A stretch of 64,000 bases of DNA, taken from contig JADFZL010000013.1 of the NCBI GenBank assembly GCA_015232575.1, forward strand, positions 124,001 through 188,000. Direction: 5' to 3'. Under the pieces are notes generated by a model. That model did not search any database, was not told where the DNA came from, and was given only the letters and a program-made list of their open reading frames with translations. Shown here piece after piece: positions 1 through 9,850 of this stretch. Numbering within the stretch: position 1 is the first letter of the stretch; each line of letters opens with the position of its first letter. The stretch is from Candidatus Rifleibacteriota bacterium (lineage in GTDB: Bacteria; Muiribacteriota; Ozemobacteria; Ozemobacterales; Ozemobacteraceae). The position numbers were made by a program, and so were the translations under genes.

Positions 1-2
1 AA

Positions 3-2375
3 CTTTCAGAAAAAATTCCGGCATTCCCTGATGAAAATCGATGGAAAGCCTTGCATCTTCTTCAGTGTAAATATCTGGAAATCCTTGAAAAAAATGGCTT
101 TTATGACCTCAATGACGCCAGAATGCAAATACTTGAATGCAAAAGAAAAATCAAGACGCTATCTGGACAATTCTATCTGGCATGCCTTCCGGAATTGTCT
201 TATATGCAGAAAAGATTCATTAAGCTTTCAGAAGATTCATTCATTCCACTCGTTTTTGCACCCGAAGAGTACAAGAATTATTTTGATGATATGGGCAGTA
301 TTTTTCCTGAAAAATGGGCTGCAGAAACAATTCAGATAGATCCTGAAAATCTAAGCATTGTCGAAAATTCTGCGCGGCAGGCTCATGAAATTCTTTCTTT
401 ACTTTCCGGCATGACCAGCAGTAATCTTTTGAAAGATATTACTGCCGATCGTATCACAATATCACTCGGCGATGAAAAAAACGGCCCGCTCATGGAGAAA
501 TATCTTGAATTAGCGGGGTTGCCTGTTCATCCAGCATCGGGAATACCTCTCTGCCAGACTTCACCAGCGCTGTTAATTATGACTATTGCAGAATATGTCA
601 GCAAATACGACTACAAGTCACTCGCCACGCTGATACGCCACCCGGCACTGGAATATTCTTTAAAGTGCACTGATAATCCTGTTGAAATGCTTGACAAGTT
701 TATTGTAAGCCACATCCCAGATGAAATAAACTTTGAAGACCCTTTTCTGAAAACCGATGACGGATTAAAAATAAAAGATCTTGTCCTGCAAGTGAATGGG
801 CTCGTCTACATTGATAAATACATGAAAATGCCAATAAATTCATGGGCTCCAAAAATATGGAAAATACTGGGCAGGCTTTTTTTCCCTGATGGAACAATAA
901 TTTCACAGTTAAACGTAAGCTACGAAACATTTTCTGAAATGAAAAAAGCCCTTGAACATTTCTGGAAGACAAAAAACAGCGCTTCATTTATTCCTGAAAT
1001 TACCTTTTACGAAGCGTTATCGCTTCTGATAAGACTCATGTCCGAACAAGCCTCTCCAGTGGCTACTGAGACATCCGGAATAGAAATGCTCGGTTGGCTT
1101 GAAACTCCGCTTGATGATGCACCTTTGCTTTTCATTACATCATTCAATGAAGGAATGATCCCTCAAAATATTGACTTCGACCCTTTTCTGACCGATGGAG
1201 TCCGATCTATTCTTGGTTTGTCAAACAACACGTTCCGATACGCACGCGATAAAGCAAACTTCAAATCAATATTAAGCAGCCGCACAGTACGTCTTCTGGC
1301 TGCCAGAACCGGTTTACGCGGTGAGTCTCTGGCACCGTCAAGAATAATTCTTTCAGTTCAGGACAACATGCTTCCGGAAGTCATTCAGAAATTTTACCCG
1401 AAAGAAAAAATCGTACAAGGCGGCGATCTGTGGAAACCACTAAAGACATCTGAAACCATTTCGTTTCTTGTACCATTCCCGGGCAATCACATAGACCCCA
1501 ATACGGGTAAAATTCAAGGCAAAAATGATGACACATATAATGTCACCGAGTTCAGAGATTATCTTAATTGCCCCTATCGCTACTATCTCAAGCATATTCT
1601 TAAACTCAAACTGGTTAATGACCGCATCAATGAAATGGATGCGATGATTTACGGAAACTTCCTTCATAAAATTCTTGAAAACTTTTCTGCTTCAAAAGTC
1701 ATCAGATCAACTGACAGTTCGGAAATTTTCAATTTTCTGAAAAATGAAGCGGAAGTACTTTTTATTTCTAACTTTGGTAATGAAGCATCTGTAATTTTAA
1801 ATGCCCAACTGGACACAACATTAAAGCGTCTTGAATTTTTCGCTTCAGTACAATCAGAACTTGCCGCAGGCGACTGGGTCATTCGAAATGATTTTTCCGA
1901 AGCTCCCGGAGAAGCATTCCTTGAAGTTGACGGAAAAAAAGCCAGAATCTGCGGTAGAATTGATCGTATTGACGAACATCCAAAAGAGGGTTTCAGGCTT
2001 TATGACTATAAAACTTTTGATGAATGCAGAACACCAAACGAAAAGCACCTTCAAAGCCGTGAATTTGTCGATCTTCAGCTTCCACTGTACAAACTTCTTG
2101 CCGAAAACAACGGCATTAATAGAAATATCGGGCTCGGATATTTCTGTATTCCCGGAAAATTCGACGAAAACCCAATCAAAATGGCAAAATGGAGTGACGA
2201 ATTCCTTTCAAATGCTTATGAAAAAGCAAAAGAAGTTATTCGAAATATCAGGAATGGCGTCTTCTGGCCCCCGCGTTCAGAAATACTGGACGATGAATTC
2301 TCAGACCTGTCTCTCGAAAAGTGCCTGGACTGGTCTAACCGCCGGAAGATGGCAGAAACAGGCGGTAGTAAGTAA
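3..2375 (+). CDS. addB: AddB-like PD-(D/E)XK nuclease subunit, 5' end missing
   Basis: This is the C-terminal part of an AddB/RexB-like subunit of the helicase-nuclease that processes double-strand breaks. The frame is open to the left edge, so the true start lies outside the window. The last third is a RecB-family nuclease domain. It has the leader motif CPYRYYLKHIL near base 1570, then GRIDRID (about 1954) and YDYKT (about 2002), which supply the catalytic Asp and Lys. The central part resembles the inactive helicase-like region of AddB. The stop codon overlaps the addA start by one base (TAATG), so the two are translationally coupled. The family call is firm; the symbol is less certain because RexB and AddB types cannot be separated here. 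Confidence 0.82.
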   Translation, partial: LSEKIPAFPDENRWKALHLLQCKYLEILEKNGFYDLNDARMQILECKRKIKTLSGQFYLACLPELSYMQKRFIKLSEDSFIPLVFAPEEYKNYFDDMGSIFPEKWAAETIQIDPENLSIVENSARQAHEILSLLSGMTSSNLLKDITADRITISLGDEKNGPLMEKYLELAGLPVHPASGIPLCQTSPALLIMTIAEYVSKYDYKSLATLIRHPALEYSLKCTDNPVEMLDKFIVSHIPDEINFEDPFLKTDDGLKIKDLVLQVNGLVYIDKYMKMPINSWAPKIWKILGRLFFPDGTIISQLNVSYETFSEMKKALEHFWKTKNSASFIPEITFYEALSLLIRLMSEQASPVATETSGIEMLGWLETPLDDAPLLFITSFNEGMIPQNIDFDPFLTDGVRSILGLSNNTFRYARDKANFKSILSSRTVRLLAARTGLRGESLAPSRIILSVQDNMLPEVIQKFYPKEKIVQGGDLWKPLKTSETISFLVPFPGNHIDPNTGKIQGKNDDTYNVTEFRDYLNCPYRYYLKHILKLKLVNDRINEMDAMIYGNFLHKILENFSASKVIRSTDSSEIFNFLKNEAEVLFISNFGNEASVILNAQLDTTLKRLEFFASVQSELAAGDWVIRNDFSEAPGEAFLEVDGKKARICGRIDRIDEHPKEGFRLYDYKTFDECRTPNEKHLQSREFVDLQLPLYKLLAENNGINRNIGLGYFCIPGKFDENPIKMAKWSDEFLSNAYEKAKEVIRNIRNGVFWPPRSEILDDEFSDLSLEKCLDWSNRRKMAETGGSK

Positions 2376-5300
2376 TGGAAAAACCTGTCAGTGATCTCAA
2401 CAGTGTTCTGGTAAGCGCGTCTGCCGGATCAGGAAAGACTTTTGAACTTAGTACAAGATATATTTCCCTTGTCTGCAGAGGCTCAGATCCGGCAACTATT
2501 CTTGCAACAACTTTCACCAGAAAAGCCGCCGGGGAAATTCTTGAAAGGGTTCTTCAACGAATTGCTGAAGCAGCCAAAAACGACGAAAAAGCTGAAAAAT
2601 TGTGGCACGAAATTGCACTTCCAGAAAAGTATAAAGCAAGATGTGAAAATACAAGATTGTTTTTCCTTGATGCACTGAAATTGATGCGTGATTCGCTTCA
2701 TCGATTGTCAATAACTACCATGGATGGTTTTTTCAGCGGAATTGCAGGAAGTTTCCCATTCGAACTCGGAATGACCGGTGATGTAGAGCCTACAGAAGAA
2801 GACTCTGAAATATCCAGAAAGATTTACTCGCTCGCGCTGGAAGAACTTTTCAGGAAACTGGGGTCATCGGAAGCAGTAAACCGCATCAGAAAAATATACA
2901 GAGACAAGCTGAAACGATCAGTATTTGAAATGTTCCTGGATAGAATTGAGGCTGCTTTCCCGATTTATTGCGCTGAAAAGAACATTGAACTCTGGGAACA
3001 GACAGCATTTTCAAAAGATGAAATTCTTACCGATCTTGAATTAAAGACTAAATTATCATCAGCAGAAATCTTTCTTGATAATTCTGTAGTCAGGTCAGAC
3101 AAACGATTCCTCGAAGCGTGGAAAAAAGTAATCAGAGGCATTTCTGATCAGAATTGGGTTAATTTCATTACCAATGGATTTGTAAAAAAAGCACTTGTAA
3201 AATCTTCCAAATATTATAATCATGAAATTCCTGAAGAAATTTCAGATCTGGTAATAAGATTGTACAATCATGCAAAAAACTGCATTCTCAGGCAGGTTCA
3301 TGCAGAGAATAAATGTTTCGGAGAATTTCTGAGCGAATTCGAACCTTATTTCAAAGAATTGAAAGTATCAAAAGGATTAATTTTTTTCAGTGATCTTCCG
3401 CGGGAAATAGCTTCGAAAATTGCATTCGATACTGAGGAATCATTTGACGAAATTTACTATCGTCTGGACGGCCGGATTCAGCATGTTTTTCTCGACGAAT
3501 TTCAGGACACAAGCATCTCTCAATGGAAAATTTTTCAACCGCTGGCGAGGGAAATTTGTGCCACAGCAGAACCCGGAACAATGAACAGGAGTATTTTTCT
3601 TGTCGGAGATCCAAAACAGTCCATATATGGCTGGCGAGATGGTTGCCCTGAACTATTTGACGAAGTTATTAATGATCCGCTGCTCTATATTCGTCAAGAA
3701 CGGAAAAAAGAAAGTTATCGTTCCAGACAGGCGATAATTGATACTGTCAATCTTATTTTTTCAAACATTGAAGCAAATCCCGGTATAAATAATCCTATTT
3801 TCAGAGAAGTAGCAGGAGACTTTCAGAGAATATTTGACGAACACTCAGTTGCAATACCAGGCAAAAAAGCTGGATGGGTCGAATTGATTCAGTCTCCTTC
3901 ACCTGAGGAATCTGAGTCAGAAAGACCTTCAGCAGCATCAGGGTCAGCGGCTGAAGCATCAAATTCCAGCACCTCATCTGATGAAACTGAAGATGCATTC
4001 TCAATTCATCAGAAGTTCTGTGCAAAGAAAATTAAACAACTGCACAGAATGAATCCCGAAAAAACAATTGGTGTTCTTGTACGAACGAATAAAATCGTCA
4101 AACAGATGATTTTCCATCTGAGAGAACTCGGCGTAGCTGCAAGCGGCGAGGGCAAGAACCCGCTTGATGATGAAGCTTCTGTGCTTGCAATACTTGCCGC
4201 ACTGAAACTCGCTGATAATCCGAATGATATGATTTCTGCCTTTCATCTTTTTTCATCTCCGCTGGGGAAATATCTCGGTTTTAAAACGATCCCGGATTCA
4301 ACAAAAATATCTTCAGAAATTCGGAAGGATATATATTCAAAAGGCTTGCAGCAGACCTTGACAAACTGGACTCGCTTTATTGCGCCAATTGAGTCTGAAA
4401 GATCACTCGACAGACTTCTTCAATTAATTAAAATTTCGGGTGAATACGACTTTACAAAAAACATCAGATTATCAGATTTTGTAAATACTGTCAGACGAAC
4501 GCGGGTTGAACAGGTTGAAGCCGCCCAGGTCAGAGTCATGACAATTCACGGCTCGAAAGGACTTGGATTCGACATCGTTGTGCTTCCGCAGCTTAATTTT
4601 GACTTTTTAAAGAGCTTTCGTGACCCGGTTTATGTCATGCGAAACAATCCACTTGAACCGGCACAGGCTATTTTCTGTTCTGTTTCAAAAGACATTCGTG
4701 ATCTGAGTCCGGAGATAACTGAAGCATATTCCCAGCAGCTAAAAAAACGTATCAGAGATCTCCTGTGCGCCCTTTATGTGGCTGTAACTAGAGCAAAAGA
4801 AAGTTTGTACATGATTGTTGAACCTCTTAGAAGAAAAAAGAGCGGTGAATATCTCAACAGAGGCTTATCAGACGATTCTTACGCTGCGATTCTCCGCGGC
4901 GCTCTCACAGAAGATATACAAAATTTTCACTTTGACGATGATACAGAAAGTTCGCAGCAGGATTACTCAGATTGCCAGAAAGATGCTTCGGACAAATTAT
5001 TCTCAACAGGCGATGACCCATTCCAGCAGGATATTCCAGAATATGAAATAATCACAGACACTGCGGATTTTGATGAAACTGTAATCTCTGAAGGCAATCC
5101 TTTGCAGCACACAAAGAAAGTTCCTTCAATCACTCTGAAAATGCCCGGAAAAGACGAAACCCCCTTCCGCACATTTCAGGAAATCAATCCATCGCGTATT
5201 GAAAAAACTCTTTCACACGATACGTTTTCCGATGCTGAACTGGAAAAATTTGAATACGGCAACGTTGTTCACTTCATCATTTCAAGCGTAGAGTGGTTGC

Positions 5301-5788
5301 CAGAGAAAAGCAATCACTTTCAATTCGACAAATTATATCTGGAATTCAGCGGGAAGTCTATTCCCGCTTCAGCCAAAAATACTGCAATAAAATATCTGAA
5401 GAAAAAATTTCCTGAGACCGACACAAAGAGAATAGAAGCAGCTCTGAGATCTGTTGTACTGTTTATATATGAGAAAAACGGAATCGACATATTCAAAAAG
5501 CCTTCTCAAGCTGACTTCAGGCTTTTCAGGGAACAATCTTTTTCTGTTAAAACAACAAAAGGACTTATAAGCGGCACTTTCGACCGGGCTTTAATATTGT
5601 ACAAAAACGATATTCCATTCAAAGCTTCGATATGGGAATTCAAATCTGGTAAGCAGATTACCGAATCATCTATTCAGGAATCATACAAGAAGCAGCTTGC
5701 ATATTACAAAGAATCACTCGCATGTTTGTGCAACATCCCCCAGAAACTAATTGAATCTGAACTTGTTTTCATCAACCAGTTGTACTAA
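2375..5788 (+). CDS. addA: AddA-like UvrD-family helicase-exonuclease
   Basis: A protein of 1137 aa with the full set of superfamily 1A helicase motifs. These are Walker A SASAGSGKT near residue 15, motif Ia TTFTRKAAGE, Walker B DEFQDT near 373, GDPKQSIYGWRDG, the HGSKGLGF motif near 725 and YVAVTRAKESL near 801. A C-terminal RecB-type nuclease follows, with GTFDRA near 1066 and WEFKSGK near 1087. With the upstream AddB-like subunit it should form a RecBCD-equivalent complex for end resection and degradation of linear DNA. A low-complexity Ser/Glu-rich insert lies near residues 505-545, and another acidic stretch precedes the nuclease domain. It is followed by a convergent gene only 42 bases away. 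Confidence 0.9.
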   Translation: MEKPVSDLNSVLVSASAGSGKTFELSTRYISLVCRGSDPATILATTFTRKAAGEILERVLQRIAEAAKNDEKAEKLWHEIALPEKYKARCENTRLFFLDALKLMRDSLHRLSITTMDGFFSGIAGSFPFELGMTGDVEPTEEDSEISRKIYSLALEELFRKLGSSEAVNRIRKIYRDKLKRSVFEMFLDRIEAAFPIYCAEKNIELWEQTAFSKDEILTDLELKTKLSSAEIFLDNSVVRSDKRFLEAWKKVIRGISDQNWVNFITNGFVKKALVKSSKYYNHEIPEEISDLVIRLYNHAKNCILRQVHAENKCFGEFLSEFEPYFKELKVSKGLIFFSDLPREIASKIAFDTEESFDEIYYRLDGRIQHVFLDEFQDTSISQWKIFQPLAREICATAEPGTMNRSIFLVGDPKQSIYGWRDGCPELFDEVINDPLLYIRQERKKESYRSRQAIIDTVNLIFSNIEANPGINNPIFREVAGDFQRIFDEHSVAIPGKKAGWVELIQSPSPEESESERPSAASGSAAEASNSSTSSDETEDAFSIHQKFCAKKIKQLHRMNPEKTIGVLVRTNKIVKQMIFHLRELGVAASGEGKNPLDDEASVLAILAALKLADNPNDMISAFHLFSSPLGKYLGFKTIPDSTKISSEIRKDIYSKGLQQTLTNWTRFIAPIESERSLDRLLQLIKISGEYDFTKNIRLSDFVNTVRRTRVEQVEAAQVRVMTIHGSKGLGFDIVVLPQLNFDFLKSFRDPVYVMRNNPLEPAQAIFCSVSKDIRDLSPEITEAYSQQLKKRIRDLLCALYVAVTRAKESLYMIVEPLRRKKSGEYLNRGLSDDSYAAILRGALTEDIQNFHFDDDTESSQQDYSDCQKDASDKLFSTGDDPFQQDIPEYEIITDTADFDETVISEGNPLQHTKKVPSITLKMPGKDETPFRTFQEINPSRIEKTLSHDTFSDAELEKFEYGNVVHFIISSVEWLPEKSNHFQFDKLYLEFSGKSIPASAKNTAIKYLKKKFPETDTKRIEAALRSVVLFIYEKNGIDIFKKPSQADFRLFREQSFSVKTTKGLISGTFDRALILYKNDIPFKASIWEFKSGKQITESSIQESYKKQLAYYKESLACLCNIPQKLIESELVFINQLY

Positions 5789-5830
5789 CATCACAGAACA
5801 CTGTCCCACTTGTCGACTTTCATATCTTTC

Positions 5831-6763
5831 TCAGGGTTTTACCTCAATATTTTTTCCATCTGAAAGAATATGAATTGTACCATGATCGCTTGTTTTAAAA
5901 ACCTCTGCACCAATGGTTTCAAGTTTATCCTCGACTTCTCTATCACAGGAATCCTTTGAATCTTCTCCGCAGGTAATTATTGCATATTTTGGAGAAACTG
6001 CATTTAAAAATTCCCTTGAGCAAACTAAGCCTCTTCCATGATGCGCCACTTTCAATACATCTGCTTTAAGGTTGAGCTTTGCATTCAACATCTCTCTTTC
6101 GGAAGTATCCAGAGCATCGCCTGCAAAAAGAAATTCTATCTCACCAAATGTAAGTTTGACTACTATTGAGCAATCGTTTACATCATTATAAGAATTAGAG
6201 AGCGGAGCTAAAATAGAAAGGCTATATCCATTTCCAGCCAGCAGAGGCCTTGTACCACATATCTTTGGAGTAAATATTTTCCTTCCTCGTTCCTCTTTCT
6301 GTTTTAAATCTACTGATTCAACGTACGAAGCGATCTCAAATGCAGAACGAATTTCATTTAACCCGCCTATGTGATCTTTATCCGGGTGAGTTACTATCAG
6401 AAGATCAATATTGTCCACGTTATACTCAAAAAGCTTGTCAGTAACATAGCGGGAAGTTTCTTCGTAACCAGTATCTATCATCACGTTTTTTCCATCAGGA
6501 AGCTGGATCAATATGGCATCGCCCTTGCCCACGTTAATGACTCTAACCGCCAAACTGCCTTTAGCTGGTACAACAGTATTCGCAGACTTTCCTCCGCTTT
6601 GAATTTCTGGCAAACGTGTTTTTTCTAATTTTTGCGCGTTTTTTTTCTCTTTTTCTTTGGATTTTTTATCCGAATCTTTTTTTGCCAGGCAGTCATATGG
6701 GCTTAATAAGAACACAAAAATCAGCACCGAAAAAAGTATTGAAAACAATCTCTTAATCAACAT
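5831..6763 (-). CDS. Exported ComEC-type metallo-beta-lactamase-fold hydrolase
   Basis: A 310-aa protein with an N-terminal signal peptide (hydrophobic residues 6-26), a Lys/Glu-rich linker to about residue 55, and one metallo-beta-lactamase domain. Metal-binding motifs are visible: THPDKDHIGGL near residue 125, FAGD near 215 and AHHGR near 240. The best match from memory is the stand-alone form of the C-terminal domain of the DNA-uptake channel protein ComEC/Rec2, often found as a separate secreted protein. The substrate is unknown; a nuclease or phosphodiesterase role is possible. It ends 42 bases from the convergent addA stop. Confidence is high for the fold and low for the function. Confidence 0.8.
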   Translation of the reverse strand: MLIKRLFSILFSVLIFVFLLSPYDCLAKKDSDKKSKEKEKKNAQKLEKTRLPEIQSGGKSANTVVPAKGSLAVRVINVGKGDAILIQLPDGKNVMIDTGYEETSRYVTDKLFEYNVDNIDLLIVTHPDKDHIGGLNEIRSAFEIASYVESVDLKQKEERGRKIFTPKICGTRPLLAGNGYSLSILAPLSNSYNDVNDCSIVVKLTFGEIEFLFAGDALDTSEREMLNAKLNLKADVLKVAHHGRGLVCSREFLNAVSPKYAIITCGEDSKDSCDREVEDKLETIGAEVFKTSDHGTIHILSDGKNIEVKP

Positions 6764-6946
6764 TGCAACACCCTTCTAGCTATATTTTTTCCAACTAATC
6801 AACATCCGGATACAAAGAAAGATCTTCATCTCCATTTTAATATACCACTAATTTATTGAAAAGTTTTTGCCATCTTTCCTCCAAAAAAAGTATCACACTT
6901 TTTGCAATAGGAGAGGGACATGAATAATATTTTCCAGGAATAATGG

Positions 6947-7405
6947 TTACTTTCCTTCGTAGTAAAGCCAGCCTTTGAGAGAAAGTTTGTATTTCTGAAT
7001 TTCCTCATCGGAAAAGTATATTGATGATTCGTGCTTAAAGCTGATTTCGCAATCGGAAGCATGAATCAGATTATGTTTTACGTCTATTGAAAAATCTCCT
7101 CTAATGGTACCAGGTTCTGATTGTACCGGATCTGTAGAACCGATGAATTTTCTGAATATCGCAACAGCATTTCTGCCCTCCAGAATCATTGCTACAGATG
7201 GTCCTGAGGTCATGAACGCAATAAGAGACGGATAAAATGGTTTCCCTTTGTGACACTCATATTGTTTTTCTGCCTGCTCAATAGTTATAGTGAGCAATTT
7301 CATAGCAATAATTTTCAATCCCTTCTGCTCAATACGCTGAATTATTGTGCCTGTTAATCCACGCTGCACAGCATCAGGCTTTAAAATAACAAAAGTTCTT
7401 TCCAT
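6947..7405 (-). CDS. ndk: Nucleoside diphosphate kinase
   Basis: A protein of 152 aa that transfers the gamma-phosphate from ATP to nucleoside diphosphates through a phosphohistidine. The start MERTFVILKPDAVQRGL is canonical, and the active-site motif NLIHASD holds the catalytic His near residue 117. The sequence also has the conserved GPSVAMILEG and GTIRGDF segments. Length is normal for the family, with about ten extra C-terminal residues. An AGGAGAGGG ribosome site lies just upstream of the ATG. It sits between the MBL gene and the PtsN-like gene with gaps of 183 and 269 bases, so it is probably transcribed on its own. Confidence 0.96.
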   Translation of the reverse strand: MERTFVILKPDAVQRGLTGTIIQRIEQKGLKIIAMKLLTITIEQAEKQYECHKGKPFYPSLIAFMTSGPSVAMILEGRNAVAIFRKFIGSTDPVQSEPGTIRGDFSIDVKHNLIHASDCEISFKHESSIYFSDEEIQKYKLSLKGWLYYEGK

Positions 7406-7572
7406 TTTTCCCTCTCCTGATAAGTTGAATTTAAATCATCAATTGCTTAACAATCAGCATAGACTTTTTTCTGATTCAGTCTTGCAAAAAGCTCACTCCA
7501 CTAAAATATTTTTAGCAGAAAAGATACATTTTAACAAGGAAAAAAAACATATAAAGATTTCCCTAAAACAGG

Positions 7573-7598
7573 CAAACCATGCAATAATGCATGGTTTG
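7573..7598 (-). terminator. Hairpin downstream of the ptsN-like gene
   Basis: A perfect 10-bp stem (CAAACCATGC pairing with GCATGGTTTG) with a six-base AATAAT loop lies about 80 bases past the ptsN-like stop. On the minus strand it is followed by a short weak T-rich stretch (TGTTTTA), so it may be a leaky terminator or an mRNA-stabilising hairpin. Confidence 0.45.
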
Positions 7599-7674
7599 TT
7601 GAAAAATATATCAAAAAAATATGATCATCTCAATAACTCAAGAGAGAACATAAGATCTGTCTGAACAGAAAAAA

Positions 7675-8124
7675 CTATTCTTTGGATGCAATTGCAGCGA
7701 TAATTTCTTCTTTAGATGTCGCTTTTTTCAGATCCTCAATAAGATCCTGGTAGCGCAAAAGGCGCGATATTCTTGCCAGAAGCTTGAGATAAAGGCTGCC
7801 AGACTCAATTGGAGCAGCAAGTAGAAAAATAAGATGAACCGGATCACCATCAACAGAATTAAAATCAATTCCGGAACCTGAACGGGCAAAAGCGATTGAA
7901 ATTTCATTTACAGTGTTAGCTCTGGCATGCGGAATTGCAATACCAGCACCGATAGCAGTACTTCCAAGTTTTTCCCTGTCAATAACTGCTCTGACAAAGT
8001 TGCCCTGATCGTTCACCTTACCTGAAGTATGCAACATTGTTGAGAGCCGGTCAATAGCCTCCTGTTTACTGGCTGCGAAAAGGTCTAATTCAATAAAACT
8101 TTCTTTTAACAACTCTGAAATCAT
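7675..8124 (-). CDS. ptsN: PTS EIIA domain protein (PtsN-like, nitrogen-type)
   Basis: A 149-aa single-domain EIIA of the fructose/nitrogen family. The phosphorylatable histidine sits in the motif GIAIPHARAN near residue 66, and the domain covers the whole protein. PtsN-type EIIA proteins usually act as regulators of potassium, nitrogen or envelope functions rather than sugar transporters, and no EIIB or EIIC gene is nearby. A clear GGAGAG ribosome site precedes the ATG. The gene lies about 30 bases downstream of a predicted sigma-54 start site, and an NtrC-type activator is encoded nearby upstream (8414-9850). The symbol is given by family; a stand-alone sugar EIIA cannot be excluded. Confidence 0.8.
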   Translation of the reverse strand: MISELLKESFIELDLFAASKQEAIDRLSTMLHTSGKVNDQGNFVRAVIDREKLGSTAIGAGIAIPHARANTVNEISIAFARSGSGIDFNSVDGDPVHLIFLLAAPIESGSLYLKLLARISRLLRYQDLIEDLKKATSKEEIIAAIASKE

Positions 8125-8164
8125 ACCGTCTCTCCTTCAAAAATAAGATTCTATCTATTATCCT

Positions 8165-8180
8165 AGCAAATTCTATGCCA
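8165..8180 (-). promoter_or_regulatory. Sigma-54 (-24/-12) promoter for ptsN-like gene
   Basis: Read on the minus strand this is TGGCATAGAATTTGCT. It matches the TGGCAY-N5-TTGCW consensus with GG and GC exactly ten bases apart. The predicted transcription start is near 8154, giving a 30-base leader to the ptsN-like ATG at 8124. No sigma-70 hexamers of comparable quality were seen in this gap. Confidence 0.72.
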
Positions 8181-8413
8181 CAAACGAACAGTCTTGTACG
8201 CAGTATTACCGGATAAAACAATTGTGTAAAATGTTCACCTTTTCAAATATGTTAATTTTTCGCACATGATCTATTTCAAAGAATTCACAACCTTGTGCAG
8301 CAAATTATAATAAAGATGTAATAACAATCTCCAGATTTCTAGTATATCATTTCGACCGCCCATTCCAAAGTCAACACTCGAATTTGTCTCCTTATTATTT
8401 AAGATTTGCATAC

Positions 8414-9850
8414 TTAGACGCTTTCTTCTGATGCTCCTTCTTCAAGGCAATGCTTCTTAATCAGATGCCTGAGTGAAAATCTTGTAAGTCCAAGGATTTT
8501 TGCAGTAAGACCTTTGTTTCCGTTTGTTTCAACTAATACTTCTTTAACCAGATCGCCTTCAACTTTGTCAATATAATCTTTTATTGAGAATCCTCCTTCC
8601 TTCCAGGGTTTAACAGACCCGGTCGGAAGTTTTTCAGAAACTGAGTAGTTTGCAGCAGCTTTCTTGGAATCAAGGGATTTATGCTTCTTGAGCTCATCTG
8701 GAAGGCTTGCTGGTCGAATCTTATTTGTAGACTCAAGTAAAGTTGCCCTTTCAATCAGGTTTTTTAGTTCCCGCACATTTCCTGGATAAGGATAACGCAT
8801 AAGTATATCCATTGTTTCGCTTGAAAAACCTGTTATATTTTTAGAAAATTCACAGCAGAATTGCTCGAGAAAAAACTTTGCAAGCATTACAATATCGTCT
8901 TTTCTCTCTCTAAGCGGAGGTAGAAAAATTGTAAAAACATTCAACCGATAAAAAAGGTCTTTTCTCCAGCTTCCTTCTTCCATCTGTTTTTCTAGATCAG
9001 CATTTGTTGCGGCTATTATTCTGACGTCAACTGTAATATCATTTGAACCACCAACTCTTCTGAATCTTTTTTCCTGAAGAACTCTCAGAAGCTTTGCCTG
9101 AAGAGAAGGGCTCAAATCGCCAATTTCGTCAAAGAAAAGAGTTCCGCTGTCGGCAAGTTCAAAAAAGCCTTTTTTCTGACTGTGAGCGTCAGTAAAAGCG
9201 CCTTTTTCATGTCCGAAAAGCTCTGATTCAAGAAGGGTTCCAGTGACAGCAGCAGCATTGATATCAATGAAGGGTTTAGTTTTCCGGCTGCTGAGAAGAT
9301 GTATCTGCCTGGCAACAAGCTCTTTTCCAGTGCCTGACTCTCCACGAACTAAAACAGTGGTTCTTTCTGACTGAGCAGCCATAAGGATATGATCTTTAAT
9401 TCTCTTTATTTTAATACTTTCTCCGAGAATCTGATTGAAGCTCTGGTTATCGCGTTCCTGAAAGTGTCTGAGCTGGCTTTTAAGAATTGATGTTTCAACA
9501 ATTTTTTTAATTAGAATACTGACTTCGGAAAGATTGTACGGCTTGGTGATATAGTCGTAAGCACCCTGTTTCATAGCTGTTACGGCTGTATCAATTTCAG
9601 CAAATGCTGTCATTATGACGACAAATACACCGGGATCAATCTGCTTTATTCGAGAAAGAATTTCAAGTCCATTAATGTCTGGCAGACGAATATCAAGCAT
9701 TACAATATCGCCACCTTTTTCCTCAAAATGTTTGAGAAAACTTGCTCCGTCAGCGAAATCGAGAACTCTGTAGTTATCCGACTGCAATGCTTCTTTAAGA
9801 GTCCAGCGAATCAACTCTTCGTCGTCAACAATAATGAGCTCAATTGGCAT
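8414..9850 (-). CDS. NtrC-family sigma-54-dependent response regulator
   Basis: A 478-aa protein with three domains. An N-terminal receiver (VDDEE; phosphoacceptor in MLDIRLPD near residue 53; Lys in TKPYN) is followed by an AAA+ sigma-54 activation domain and a C-terminal Fis-type helix-turn-helix. The AAA+ domain shows GESGTGKE, the sigma-54 contact loop as GAFTDA and FFDEIGDL. The helix-turn-helix includes NKGLTAKILGLTRFSLRHLI. It should oligomerise on phosphorylation and open sigma-54 promoters; one such promoter lies 315 bases downstream of its stop. Its start overlaps the preceding HEAT gene by 11 bases. No histidine kinase is adjacent, so its partner is unknown. Confidence 0.93.
   Translation of the reverse strand: MPIELIIVDDEELIRWTLKEALQSDNYRVLDFADGASFLKHFEEKGGDIVMLDIRLPDINGLEILSRIKQIDPGVFVVIMTAFAEIDTAVTAMKQGAYDYITKPYNLSEVSILIKKIVETSILKSQLRHFQERDNQSFNQILGESIKIKRIKDHILMAAQSERTTVLVRGESGTGKELVARQIHLLSSRKTKPFIDINAAAVTGTLLESELFGHEKGAFTDAHSQKKGFFELADSGTLFFDEIGDLSPSLQAKLLRVLQEKRFRRVGGSNDITVDVRIIAATNADLEKQMEEGSWRKDLFYRLNVFTIFLPPLRERKDDIVMLAKFFLEQFCCEFSKNITGFSSETMDILMRYPYPGNVRELKNLIERATLLESTNKIRPASLPDELKKHKSLDSKKAAANYSVSEKLPTGSVKPWKEGGFSIKDYIDKVEGDLVKEVLVETNGNKGLTAKILGLTRFSLRHLIKKHCLEEGASEESV

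Noticed and set aside
1831..2394. 187-codon plus-strand frame inside addB
   Set aside because: It overlaps the nuclease domain of AddB in another frame and has no recognisable features.
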